In this document: positions 6,021 to 12,465 of the stretch, in pieces | Layout of the letters: each line of letters starts with the position of its first letter | Numbering within the stretch: the stretch's first letter is position 1 | Source: UBA6100 sp049658145 | GTDB lineage: Bacteria; Actinomycetota; Coriobacteriia; Anaerosomatales; Anaerosomataceae | Length of the DNA: 13,650 bases | NCBI GenBank assembly: GCA_049658145.1 | Contig: JBASOJ010000080.1 | Span: forward strand, 1-13,650 | Direction of reading: 5' to 3' | Made by a program: the position numbers and the translations under genes | The notes under the pieces: model-generated | What the model was told of the DNA's origin: nothing | The model's input: only the letters and a program-made list of their open reading frames with translations | Database searches by the model: none

Positions 6021-7993
6021 CGGGTCTTGAAGCGGGTGAAGCCGCCGGCGAGCGTGGCGGCTTCCGACTCCACCGACTCGGCCGATGCCGCAAGTTGCCG
6101 GGCCGCCGCGGCGCTCTCCTGCGTGCTCACACTCACCTGGTGCATCGCCTGAACGAGTTGATCGGATGCGCGGGTCTGCTGCACCGTCGCCTCCGCGATC
6201 TCGCGTGCGGCCGCCGCGGTGTCGGCCATCTGCTGGACGATCACGTCGAACGCCGAACGGGATTCATCGCTCGAGCGGACCGTGTCGTCGGAGAGCGACG
6301 ATTGGCGCAGCGCCGCGGACTGGAGCCTGCCGGTCGCCGCCTGGATGCTCTGCACCATCACGTCGATGCGTCCGGCCGAGACGGACACGCTCTCGGCCAG
6401 CGTGCGGATCTCCCGTGAGACGACCGCGAAGCCCTTGCCTGCTTCGCCCGCCCTCGCAGCCTCGATCGCGGCGTTGAGCGCGAGGATCTTGGTCTGCTCG
6501 GCGATGCCGCCGATGATCGACGTCACATCGGCGATGCCGACGGCCACCTGCTCCATCGCGTTGGCCGCATCGGCCATGTCGCGGGCACCGACGGCGAGCT
6601 CGTCCATCGTGCCATGCGCGCGGTCGATGGTCTCCGCGCCGGTCTGTGCCGACTCGAGCCCGTCTTCGGCCACGTGCAGCACGCGCCTCGCCCCGTCCGA
6701 GACCGACTGGAAGCTGCGGGTGAGCTCCTCGAGTGTGGCAGTGGTCTGTGCGACCGAGGATGCCTGGGCCGTGGCCTGCTCGGCCGAGGAACGCGACGCC
6801 GAGGAGATCTGCGCGGCCACCGACCGGAGCTGGTTCACCGACTGGTCGACCTGGAAGATCATCGTCTTGAGGCCGCCGGTCATCGTGTTGAACGAATCGC
6901 CGAGCTGGCGAAGCTCGCGGTAGCCGGTGGCGGGTACCTGTGCCGTCAGGTCGCCGGTCGCGACACGCTCGGCGGCTCCGCTCATCGCCGAGAGCGGAGT
7001 GGCGAGCGAGCGGCTCACGTTGATCGCACCCACGAGCGCCACGACCAGGGCGAACAACGTCACGCCGAGGAACGTGAGCGCAAAGCTGCGGGTAGCGGCG
7101 GCATAGGGGGTCTCATCGATGCCCACGTAGAGCATGCCGACGATCGTTCCGTAGGGATCGCGCAACGGCTCGTACGATGCGAGATACGTGCGGTCGTACA
7201 CGAACGCCTGGCCGGTGTACGGCTCTCCGGCTTCGAGCACGGTGCGACGGACGGTGTCGGACACGACCGTGCCGAGGGCCCGATCGCCGTCCTCATCGGT
7301 GATGGTCGTGGCCACGCGCACGCCGCCCTGGAAGAGCGTGGAGGCGCCACCGACCTTCTCCACCACCGAATCGACGAGCGTGTTGTCCAGCTTGATGACG
7401 CGGACGCCCACCAGAACGCCACCGGGGATGGGCGAGGAGGCGACGAAGGAGAGTGCCCCCTCGTCCTCCCCCTCGACGACGGTGCCCTTGGGCGTCTCCT
7501 TCGCCTGCAGGCGAAGCCTGCTGGCAAGCCCGATCGCCGAGAGGTCTTCGGGCGGCACGATGGCGACCCCGCCAGTCGCTGCGCCGCTCGACGCCCATTC
7601 CCGTAGCAGGGGCCACTCGGACTGATAGCCCGTCGTCCCCATGCTCGTGGCGAGCACCTCGCCGGTGCTGGAGACGACCGCGAAGTAGGTGATGCCGGCG
7701 AGCTGGGCCCGGCGCGCCAACCCGTTGGTGAGCGCAAGTCGCGCGTTTGGGTCGCCGAAGGGCAGCGTGCTATCGGCCGCGGTCTCGGCGACGGCGGCGG
7801 TGACCGCGGATGTCTCATCGGCGAAGAGACTCGAGGCGGCGGTCATGCTGGAGGTGACGGCCGCCTGAGCCTGTTCTGTGATGGCGGCGTCGAAACGCCA
7901 TGTGCCGAACGCTGCAGCGAGCAGTAGTGCGCCGGTGATGATGGCCGCGAATCCCGCGATCAAGCGGGTCCGCAGCGCAACTCCCTTACCCAC
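6017..7993 (-). CDS. Methyl-accepting chemotaxis protein (Cache-type sensor, HAMP, MCP signalling domain)
   Basis: This is a membrane chemoreceptor of 658 residues that would sense an extracellular ligand and control the CheA kinase. Order of parts: membrane helix 1 (about 10-30); an extracytoplasmic sensor (about 31-303) with Cache-like features such as ITYFAVVSSTGEVLATS and RDPYGTIVGMLYVGI; membrane helix 2 (about 304-326); HAMP (about 327-380); then a long coiled-coil signalling domain. The hairpin tip (about 493-535) reads AEQTKILALNAAIEAARAGE, with Lys where Asn is common. The protein ends in FTRFKTR, with no CheR/CheB-tethering pentapeptide. The start is GTG at 7993-7991, with GGAAGGGAA upstream on this strand. 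No che or flagellar genes are in the window, so the signal and output (motility, pili or other) cannot be told. Confidence 0.93.
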   Translation of the reverse strand: MGKGVALRTRLIAGFAAIITGALLLAAAFGTWRFDAAITEQAQAAVTSSMTAASSLFADETSAVTAAVAETAADSTLPFGDPNARLALTNGLARRAQLAGITYFAVVSSTGEVLATSMGTTGYQSEWPLLREWASSGAATGGVAIVPPEDLSAIGLASRLRLQAKETPKGTVVEGEDEGALSFVASSPIPGGVLVGVRVIKLDNTLVDSVVEKVGGASTLFQGGVRVATTITDEDGDRALGTVVSDTVRRTVLEAGEPYTGQAFVYDRTYLASYEPLRDPYGTIVGMLYVGIDETPYAAATRSFALTFLGVTLFALVVALVGAINVSRSLATPLSAMSGAAERVATGDLTAQVPATGYRELRQLGDSFNTMTGGLKTMIFQVDQSVNQLRSVAAQISSASRSSAEQATAQASSVAQTTATLEELTRSFQSVSDGARRVLHVAEDGLESAQTGAETIDRAHGTMDELAVGARDMADAANAMEQVAVGIADVTSIIGGIAEQTKILALNAAIEAARAGEAGKGFAVVSREIRTLAESVSVSAGRIDVMVQSIQAATGRLQSAALRQSSLSDDTVRSSDESRSAFDVIVQQMADTAAAAREIAEATVQQTRASDQLVQAMHQVSVSTQESAAAARQLAASAESVESEAATLAGGFTRFKTR

Positions 7994-8088
7994 ACGGTTC
8001 CCTTCCGACGGTGTCTTCGGCGTAGCGTAGCCGTCCGCCTGTCAGCAGGCTGTGACGGCCGTCGCATCAGGGCGAAACTGAAGATACT

Positions 8089-8110
8089 TGTATGCGCGCG
8101 CGTGCGCACG
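8089..8110. other. Alternating purine-pyrimidine tract (possible Z-DNA)
   Basis: These 22 bases alternate strictly between pyrimidine and purine, mostly as CG and TG/CA steps, and include the palindrome GTGCGCAC (8102-8109). Such tracts can flip to Z-DNA under negative supercoiling. It sits in the gap between two divergently transcribed genes, where supercoiling is expected. The biological effect is inference. Confidence 0.4.
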
Positions 8111-8151
8111 GCGCGCGAGGCGGTCGGTCCGATATCGCAGGGCGACTGCGC

Positions 8152-8157
8152 TAGACT
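8152..8157 (+). promoter_or_regulatory. Probable -10 box for the small Cys-rich gene
   Basis: TAGACT (in GCGCTAGACTGG) matches the TAnnnT pattern common in actinobacterial promoters. It is 37 bases upstream of the ATG at 8195, so transcription would start near 8164. No convincing -35 is visible at the expected distance. It supports 8195 as the start instead of the upstream GTG near 8102, which would lie before the promoter. Confidence 0.4.
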
Positions 8158-8194
8158 GGTGCGCGAGGTCTCGGCGCGAGTGGAGAAGAGACGG

Positions 8195-8530
8195 ATGATC
8201 ACGCCGGCAGGCAACGAGTGTCACTACTACTACGAGGACTTCGCCCGCGGCGCGAGCCGTCAGGAGTGCCGCGCCGCGAAGACGCCGCGTTCGGCCGAGT
8301 GGCGCCCCGTCGACTGTGCGGACTGCCCGGTGCCGTCCATCCTGGCGGCGAACGGCAGCACCACGCTCGAGCTGCGGGTCCACATCAGCAGGAAGAAGCT
8401 GCGCCTCGGCCCGCGCGTGACGGCCGAGGCCTGGTGCGCGCTGCATGGCCCGATCGACGGCGACCCGCGTGTGGGATGCACGGAGTGCAATGCCGAAGCC
8501 GATGAGCTGCTGAGGCGTGCGCTCGAGTAG
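8195..8530 (+). CDS. Small cysteine-rich protein of unknown function
   Basis: This is a 111-residue soluble protein with no signal peptide or membrane segment. It has seven cysteines: C9 and C25 near the N-terminus, C41 and C44 as a CADC pair, C81, and C95 and C98 as a CTEC pair; H10 and H84 lie near. The spacing suggests one or two zinc or iron-sulfur sites. The N-terminal NECHYYYEDFARG and the DCADCPVPSILAANGS segment look like conserved motifs, and I have an impression of similar hypothetical proteins in other bacteria, but I cannot name a family. The start at ATG 8195 is preceded by GGAGAAGAG; an in-frame extension back to about 8102 exists but is Arg-rich and would precede the predicted -10 box. 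It is divergent from the chemoreceptor and lies 176 bases before purA. Confidence 0.7.
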   Translation: MITPAGNECHYYYEDFARGASRQECRAAKTPRSAEWRPVDCADCPVPSILAANGSTTLELRVHISRKKLRLGPRVTAEAWCALHGPIDGDPRVGCTECNAEADELLRRALE

Positions 8531-8595
8531 CGCCCGATGCGCCCGGCCGCCCCCCTGCACTAGCGCTTCGCGCGCTCGTCGGGCATACTAGCCCG

Positions 8596-8683
8596 GGCGT
8601 TAAACCTTCGGGGGACGCCACTGCACTCCGCCTGGCTCGGCGGTGTGCGCGGTCCGGGAGCGGCTACAGGTGTCCGCGGGACC
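8596..8683 (+). promoter_or_regulatory. Structured leader of purA: three consecutive hairpins
   Basis: Three hairpins follow each other directly. The first is GGCGT 8596-8600 with ACGCC 8615-8619, enclosing CC-TTCG-GG with a stable UUCG tetraloop. The second spans 8622-8649, with CCGCC/GGCGG closed by a TGGCTC loop and, after one T/T mismatch, five further pairs including a wobble. The third is GGTCC 8651-8655 with GGACC 8679-8683, enclosing GCGG 8660-8663 with CCGC 8674-8677. Ten bases later comes the purA ribosome-binding site (GAGGAG, 8693-8698). A possible -10 (CATACT, 8584-8589) lies just upstream. The density of pairing suggests a regulatory RNA, but I match it to no known riboswitch class, and GC-rich DNA pairs easily by chance. 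Confidence 0.4.
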
Positions 8684-8706
8684 GAGCAATTCGAGGAGCT
8701 CATCAC

Positions 8707-9996
8707 ATGGCCGGCATCGTCCTGGTCGGTGCCCAGTGGGGCGACGAGGGTAAGGGCAAGATCACCGACCTCATCGCGGACGACTTCGATTACGTCGTGC
8801 GCTTTCAGGGCGGGAACAATGCGGGGCACACCGTCATCCACGGCGGGAAGACGCTCAAGCTCCATCTCATCCCCAGCGGCATCATGTATCCGCACATCAC
8901 GCCGGTCATCGGCAACGGGTGCGTGATCGATCCCAGGGTGCTGCTCAAGGAGATGGATCGGCTGGTGGACGACGGCCTCTCCATACACCGGCTGCTCATC
9001 AGCTGCAACGCGCATCTGATCATGCCCTACCACCGTGACCTGGACGGTGCGAGTGAGCGTCGGCTCGGCAGCCAGGAGATCGGCACCACGCGCCGCGGCA
9101 TCGGCCCGGCATACATGGACAAGGCCTCCCGCATGGGCCTGCGCGTGCAGGACCTCATCGACGAGCACATCTTCCGCAAGAAGCTCCAGGCGGCGCTGCA
9201 CGAGAAGAACGACATCCTCTCCAAGGTCTACGGCCTGCCCACCTACACCGTGGATCAGATCGCCGAGGAGTACCTCGCGTACGCCGAGCGCATCAAGCCG
9301 CACATCGCCGAGACGAGCGTGCTCATCAACAAGGCCCTCGACGCCGATCAGTGGGTGCTGTTCGAGGGCGCCCAGGGCGCACTACTCGACCTCGACCACG
9401 GCACGTACCCGTTCGTGACCTCGTCGAGCCCGACGGCAGGCGGCGCGTGCACCGGTGTGGGCGTGGGCCCGAAGCGCATCGACCGCGTGCTCGGCATCGC
9501 CAAGGCATACATCACGCGTGTGGGCAGCGGCCCGTTCCCCACGGAGCTCTTCGACGATACCGGGCGGCATCTCATCGAGGTGGGCCACGAATACGGCACC
9601 ACCACCGGCCGCGAGCGGCGCGCCGGGTGGTTCGACGGGCTCATCGCTCGCTTCGCGGTGCAGATCAACGGCCTGACCGACCTCGCCATCACCAAGCTCG
9701 ACGTCCTCTCGGACCTCGACCGCATCAAAGTCTGCGTCGCCTACGAGTACGAGGGCAGGCGCTACAACGACCTGCCCGCGCACCAGACCGCGTTCCACCA
9801 CGCGAAGCCCATCTACGAGGAGCTTCCGGGCTGGAAGCAGGACATCACGGGATGCCGCACGTTCGAGGAGTTGCCGAAGGCGGCGCAGGACTACATCACC
9901 TTCCTCGAAGACCTCGCCGAGGTGCCCGTGGCGATGATCGCCGTGGGGCCGAGCCGCGAGCAGACGATCATGCGACGGTGGGAAGGGCGGGCGTAA
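8707..9996 (+). CDS. purA: Adenylosuccinate synthetase
   Basis: PurA joins IMP and aspartate using GTP to make adenylosuccinate, the first committed step from IMP to AMP, in the cytoplasm. The 429-residue product is full length for the family. It shows the N-terminal GTP/IMP site VGAQWGDEGKGK with catalytic Asp13, NNAGHT with catalytic His41, the IMP-contact segment GTTRRGIGPAY, the GTTTGRERRAGWFD loop that binds aspartate, and the guanine-recognition segment TKLDVL. ATG 8707 has GAGGAG eight bases upstream. The stop codon TAA (9994-9996) shares its last base with the ATG of the next gene, suggesting translational coupling to an unrelated secreted protein. purD lies about 2.5 kb downstream on the same strand. 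Confidence 0.98.
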   Translation: MAGIVLVGAQWGDEGKGKITDLIADDFDYVVRFQGGNNAGHTVIHGGKTLKLHLIPSGIMYPHITPVIGNGCVIDPRVLLKEMDRLVDDGLSIHRLLISCNAHLIMPYHRDLDGASERRLGSQEIGTTRRGIGPAYMDKASRMGLRVQDLIDEHIFRKKLQAALHEKNDILSKVYGLPTYTVDQIAEEYLAYAERIKPHIAETSVLINKALDADQWVLFEGAQGALLDLDHGTYPFVTSSSPTAGGACTGVGVGPKRIDRVLGIAKAYITRVGSGPFPTELFDDTGRHLIEVGHEYGTTTGRERRAGWFDGLIARFAVQINGLTDLAITKLDVLSDLDRIKVCVAYEYEGRRYNDLPAHQTAFHHAKPIYEELPGWKQDITGCRTFEELPKAAQDYITFLEDLAEVPVAMIAVGPSREQTIMRRWEGRA

Positions 9997-10853
9997 TGGT
10001 GAGGCGCTGGGGGATCTGCCTGGGGTTTGCACTGCTCATGATCGCTGCGATTCCAGCGGGAGCGTTCGGTGTGACGAGTTCGGATGCGCCGATCAGCGGG
10101 TCGACCGATGCAGGCGGGTCGGCTGCTGTCACTCCCGCCACGACCTACTACGGTCCTCCGTTCGCCTTTCGCGTGGAGGGCGTGGTCAACGGGATGACGT
10201 ACTACGAGCCCGTGACGTTCAGAGTGATCGTGAGTGGCCCCATCGATATACCTCCGGGACCGAGTAGCCAGATCGATGGCTCGGATACCTACCCCGGTCA
10301 GGTCATCAGCTCGATCGGTGTCCACACGCTCGTCATGAACGCGACCAGTCTCGGCGTCCCAAAGACAGCGTCGCTTACCTTCACCATCGCTCCACCGCCG
10401 CAGCCGTGGCTCAAGCCGGTATACCGGTTCTATCGGCCCGGCATGGGCACGCACTTCTACACTGCCACCACTGCCGAGCGGGACAGCGTGGTCGTGAACC
10501 TTGGCGGCACGTTCTCCTACGAAGGTGTGGCGTACTGGTCCGATCCGGACTACAACATGCAACCGCTCTACCGGTTCCTCCGGCCCTCGACGGGCACCCA
10601 CTTCTACACGGCCTCCGATGCGGAGATGCAGAGCGTCAGGGCGAATCTGTCCGGCACCTACACCTTCGAAGGTCCTGCCTACAATGTCTCGTCGGCGCCA
10701 GTGGAACCGCCTTGCGCGACCGTCTACCGCTTCTACAACCCACGGAATGGTACGCATTTCTACACCGCCTCGGATTCCGAGCGCGACAGCGTGATCAACA
10801 CGCTTTCGTCCGTCTACCACTACGAGGGACCTGCGTACTTCCTCGCGCAGTGA
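9996..10853 (+). CDS. Secreted protein with Ig-like region and three DUF5648 repeats
   Basis: The 285-residue product begins with a signal peptide (MVRRW, then a hydrophobic core to about residue 24, possible cleavage after AGA). A linker follows, then a degenerate Ig-like region (about 58-131: YYEPVTFRV ... GVHTLVMNA ... LTFTI). Three tandem ~40-residue repeats fill the rest: 142-181, 191-230 and 243-282. Each follows the pattern YRFY.P..GTHFYTA...E..SV...L...Y.YEG.AY, which I recognise as DUF5648, a repeat common in secreted bacterial proteins and of unknown function. The protein ends directly after the last repeat (YFLAQ). ATG 9996 overlaps the purA stop; GGAAGG (9981-9986) may serve it, and GTG 9999 is an alternative. 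By eye its codon use is less strictly GC-ending than that of purA. A binding or adhesion role is inference. Confidence 0.85.
   Translation: MVRRWGICLGFALLMIAAIPAGAFGVTSSDAPISGSTDAGGSAAVTPATTYYGPPFAFRVEGVVNGMTYYEPVTFRVIVSGPIDIPPGPSSQIDGSDTYPGQVISSIGVHTLVMNATSLGVPKTASLTFTIAPPPQPWLKPVYRFYRPGMGTHFYTATTAERDSVVVNLGGTFSYEGVAYWSDPDYNMQPLYRFLRPSTGTHFYTASDAEMQSVRANLSGTYTFEGPAYNVSSAPVEPPCATVYRFYNPRNGTHFYTASDSERDSVINTLSSVYHYEGPAYFLAQ
10419..10841 (+). repeat. Three DUF5648 coding repeats (first secreted gene)
   Basis: The repeat units lie at about 10419-10538, 10566-10685 and 10722-10841. They share the protein core GTHFYTA and YEG.AY, but DNA identity is broken by many silent changes, so they are old duplications rather than a recent array expansion. 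Confidence 0.8.
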
Positions 10854-10867
10854 CCAAGGAGCGGAAC

Positions 10868-12088
10868 GTGAGGTTCTTGCGCTCCATCGGTGTGCTCACG
10901 GTCGCTCTCTTTGCGGCAGCACTCATCGTGCCTGCGGCAGCGCACGCCACGGCGGGGGACCTCTACGCGGCGGGCACGCCGTATCGGGTGACCACCTACG
11001 CGAACCACCGGAGCGTCTTCGGCTCGTGCTCTGACTCTTGGGTGGCCGACATCAACGCGAACGCGGGCGATGCCGGCCGGCCGATCTACGCGCCTGAGGC
11101 CGGTAACGTGCGCATCTTCTCAACGGGGTGGGGCGACGGCTTCGGCAACTCGATCATCTGGCTCTCCGCCGACGAACGTGAGCAGATCCACGTGGCGCAC
11201 CTGAGTGCATTCGCGGCCACGGGTGATGTTGCGGGTGGAGCGCTCATCGGGTACGCCGGCAGCACCGGTAACTCCACCGGCGACCACATGCATGTCTCGC
11301 GCGCGTACGACGGGGTGCCGGCGCCGCTTATCTTATCGGGCCAGCAGATCGCGCCGGCCTCAAGCGGGCTCGGCACGCAGTACACGTCTGCGGGGCAGCT
11401 GCCCGTCACGTTCAGCGTGTGCGGTGTGACCGATCAGATGGCGTACTACGGCCCGGTGGGAGTCACGTACTCGTGTACGGGTGCCGAGGCGAGCACCCTC
11501 GCCGCAACGCTGGATGGCGCGCCCTTCACCTCAGGGAGCGCGGTGGGCGCCTACGGCACCCACACGCTCGTGGTAACGGCATCGCTCGGTGGGTGCGCGT
11601 ACTCGAAGACGGTCACGTTCACGGTGGCCGAGCCACCGGCGCCCGGCCTCGAACCGGTGTTCCGCTTCTACCGCCCCTCGGCGGGCACGCACTTCTTCAC
11701 GAACACCTACGCCGAGCGCGACAACGTGGTCACGAGCCTGAGCGGTCTCTTCGCGTACGAAGGCGTCGCCTACTGGACGAACCCGGCGAGCAACGCCACG
11801 CCGCTCTTCCGCTTCTACCGGCCGTCGGCGGGCACGCACTTCTACACGGCCGACGCGGGGGAGCGCGACCGCGTGATCTCCACGCTCGGTGCGACCTACG
11901 CTTACGAGGGCGCGGCGTACAGCGTATCCGCGGTGCCCGCCGAAGGAGCGCCGACGGTGTGGCGCTTCTACCGGCCCTCCACCGGCACGCACTTCTACAC
12001 GGCCGACGCGCGCGAGCGTGATACCGTGCAGGCGACTCTCGGGAACATCTACCAGCTCGACGGCCCGGCGTTCTGGCTGGGGCAGTAG
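10868..12088 (+). CDS. Secreted M23-like peptidase domain protein with Ig-like domain and three DUF5648 repeats
   Basis: The 406-residue product starts with a signal peptide (residues 1-26, probable cut after AHA). Residues about 54-150 resemble an M23/LytM zinc endopeptidase, a family that cuts peptidoglycan cross-bridges: DINANAGDAGRPIYAPEAG, a GWGDGFGN turn, HVAHLS (H111) and GDHMHVS (H140, H142). Zinc ligand Asp61 and the HxH pair are present. The His expected four residues before Asp61 is Ser57; the nearest upstream His is H47, so activity is uncertain. An Ig-like domain (about 181-253) follows, then DUF5648 repeats at 264-303, 313-352 and 364-403, ending in FWLGQ. The start is GTG 10868, with AAGGAG seven bases upstream. 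It lies 14 bases after the previous gene, so the two are probably co-expressed. Likely role: a cell-wall-associated or extracellular protein. Confidence 0.82.
   Translation: MRFLRSIGVLTVALFAAALIVPAAAHATAGDLYAAGTPYRVTTYANHRSVFGSCSDSWVADINANAGDAGRPIYAPEAGNVRIFSTGWGDGFGNSIIWLSADEREQIHVAHLSAFAATGDVAGGALIGYAGSTGNSTGDHMHVSRAYDGVPAPLILSGQQIAPASSGLGTQYTSAGQLPVTFSVCGVTDQMAYYGPVGVTYSCTGAEASTLAATLDGAPFTSGSAVGAYGTHTLVVTASLGGCAYSKTVTFTVAEPPAPGLEPVFRFYRPSAGTHFFTNTYAERDNVVTSLSGLFAYEGVAYWTNPASNATPLFRFYRPSAGTHFYTADAGERDRVISTLGATYAYEGAAYSVSAVPAEGAPTVWRFYRPSTGTHFYTADARERDTVQATLGNIYQLDGPAFWLGQ
11657..12076 (+). repeat. Three DUF5648 coding repeats (M23-like gene)
   Basis: The repeat units lie at about 11657-11776, 11804-11923 and 11957-12076. 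Repeats 2 and 3 contain an identical 27-base block (11831-11857 and 11984-12010, offset 153 bases), encoding the GTHFYTADA core. This indicates more recent duplication or gene conversion between these two units than in the neighbouring gene. Confidence 0.82.
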
Positions 12089-12113
12089 CGCCTCTACCGC
12101 ACGTGGCCCGCAC

Positions 12114-12149
12114 CGACAGGCCCGTCAGCTCCGGCTGGCGGGCCTGTCG
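12114..12149 (+). terminator. Strong terminator hairpin after the DUF5648 genes
   Basis: CGACAGGCCCG (12114-12124) pairs with CGGGCCTGTCG (12139-12149). The stem continues inwards through a T-G wobble and CAGC/GCTG to a TCCG tetraloop (12130-12133), giving 16 bp in all. The trailing TCTAT is only moderately T-rich. It stands 25 bases after the stop of the M23-like gene and most likely ends the purA-to-M23 transcript. It is the strongest hairpin I found in the window. Confidence 0.75.
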
Positions 12150-12361
12150 TCTATCCCGCAGAAGTCGCCGCTCGTCACTTCCGACGCGCCGCATGGCGTC
12201 CACACGCCCTTCGGCGGTTCATGGAATGCCGTCGACCGGCCGATATGTAAGATGCGTCACGAAACGAGGGCGACGAGGACGATGCGAGCGCGGGGGATCC
12301 GGTCGCTCGGCCTTTTCAGGTGTCTCCACCGAATCGGGCTGGAATCGGAGGTGTCGAACAG

Positions 12362-12394
12362 TACGAGGGCGTCGCATTCTGGCTCGGGCAGTAG
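12362..12394 (+). pseudogene. Relic of a DUF5648 repeat C-terminus
   Basis: Ten codons and a stop read YEGVAFWLGQ, matching the YEG.A.W ending of DUF5648 repeats and the exact FWLGQ-stop of the preceding gene. Upstream in the same frame the sequence stops resembling the repeat (no GTHFYTA core), and a TAA occurs at 12248-12250. It is therefore a broken remnant of a third such gene or of a duplicated gene end. There is no start site for it. The match is short but highly specific. Confidence 0.6.
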
Positions 12395-12419
12395 CGGCGC
12401 GCGCAGCGCGGCCATCGGC

Positions 12420-12425
12420 TACAAT
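12420..12425 (+). promoter_or_regulatory. Probable -10 box of the purD promoter
   Basis: TACAAT (in CGGCTACAATCG) fits a housekeeping -10 hexamer, 40 bases before the purD ATG. The expected -35 zone is GC-only and gives no match, so an activator or a weak promoter is possible. The strong terminator upstream makes a separate purD promoter necessary. Confidence 0.5.
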
Positions 12426-12465
12426 CGTCCCACTGTCATCTGCGATCCTCCGGGGGTTCATCGGT

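Larger units (their letters stand above)
12150..12465 (+). other. Non-coding gap between terminator and purD
   Basis: This gap holds the tail of a decayed DUF5648 gene (12362-12394) and a likely purD -10 box (12420-12425). Short open frames cross it, but none has a convincing ribosome-binding site or recognisable product. I see no tRNA, insertion sequence or clear inverted-repeat boundary that would explain how the relic arrived. Confidence 0.6.

Noticed and set aside
8561..8575. Short hairpin AGCGC-TTCGC-GCGCT as a terminator of the Cys-rich gene
   Set aside because: It has only five pairs with no T-run; too weak to call in DNA of this GC content.
9351..9995. Upstream extension of the first DUF5648 gene through purA in another frame
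   Set aside because: The extension is Arg/His/Pro-rich shadow of purA, while a signal peptide begins exactly at ATG 9996.
10406..10867. Upstream extension of the M23-like gene through the preceding gene
   Set aside because: It is a shadow frame of the first secreted gene; GTG 10868 has a good ribosome-binding site and starts a clear signal peptide.
10419..12076. CRISPR-like or satellite array suggested by recurring GGCACGCACTTCTAC blocks
   Set aside because: The blocks are coding repeats of a protein module with diverged DNA and no unique spacers.
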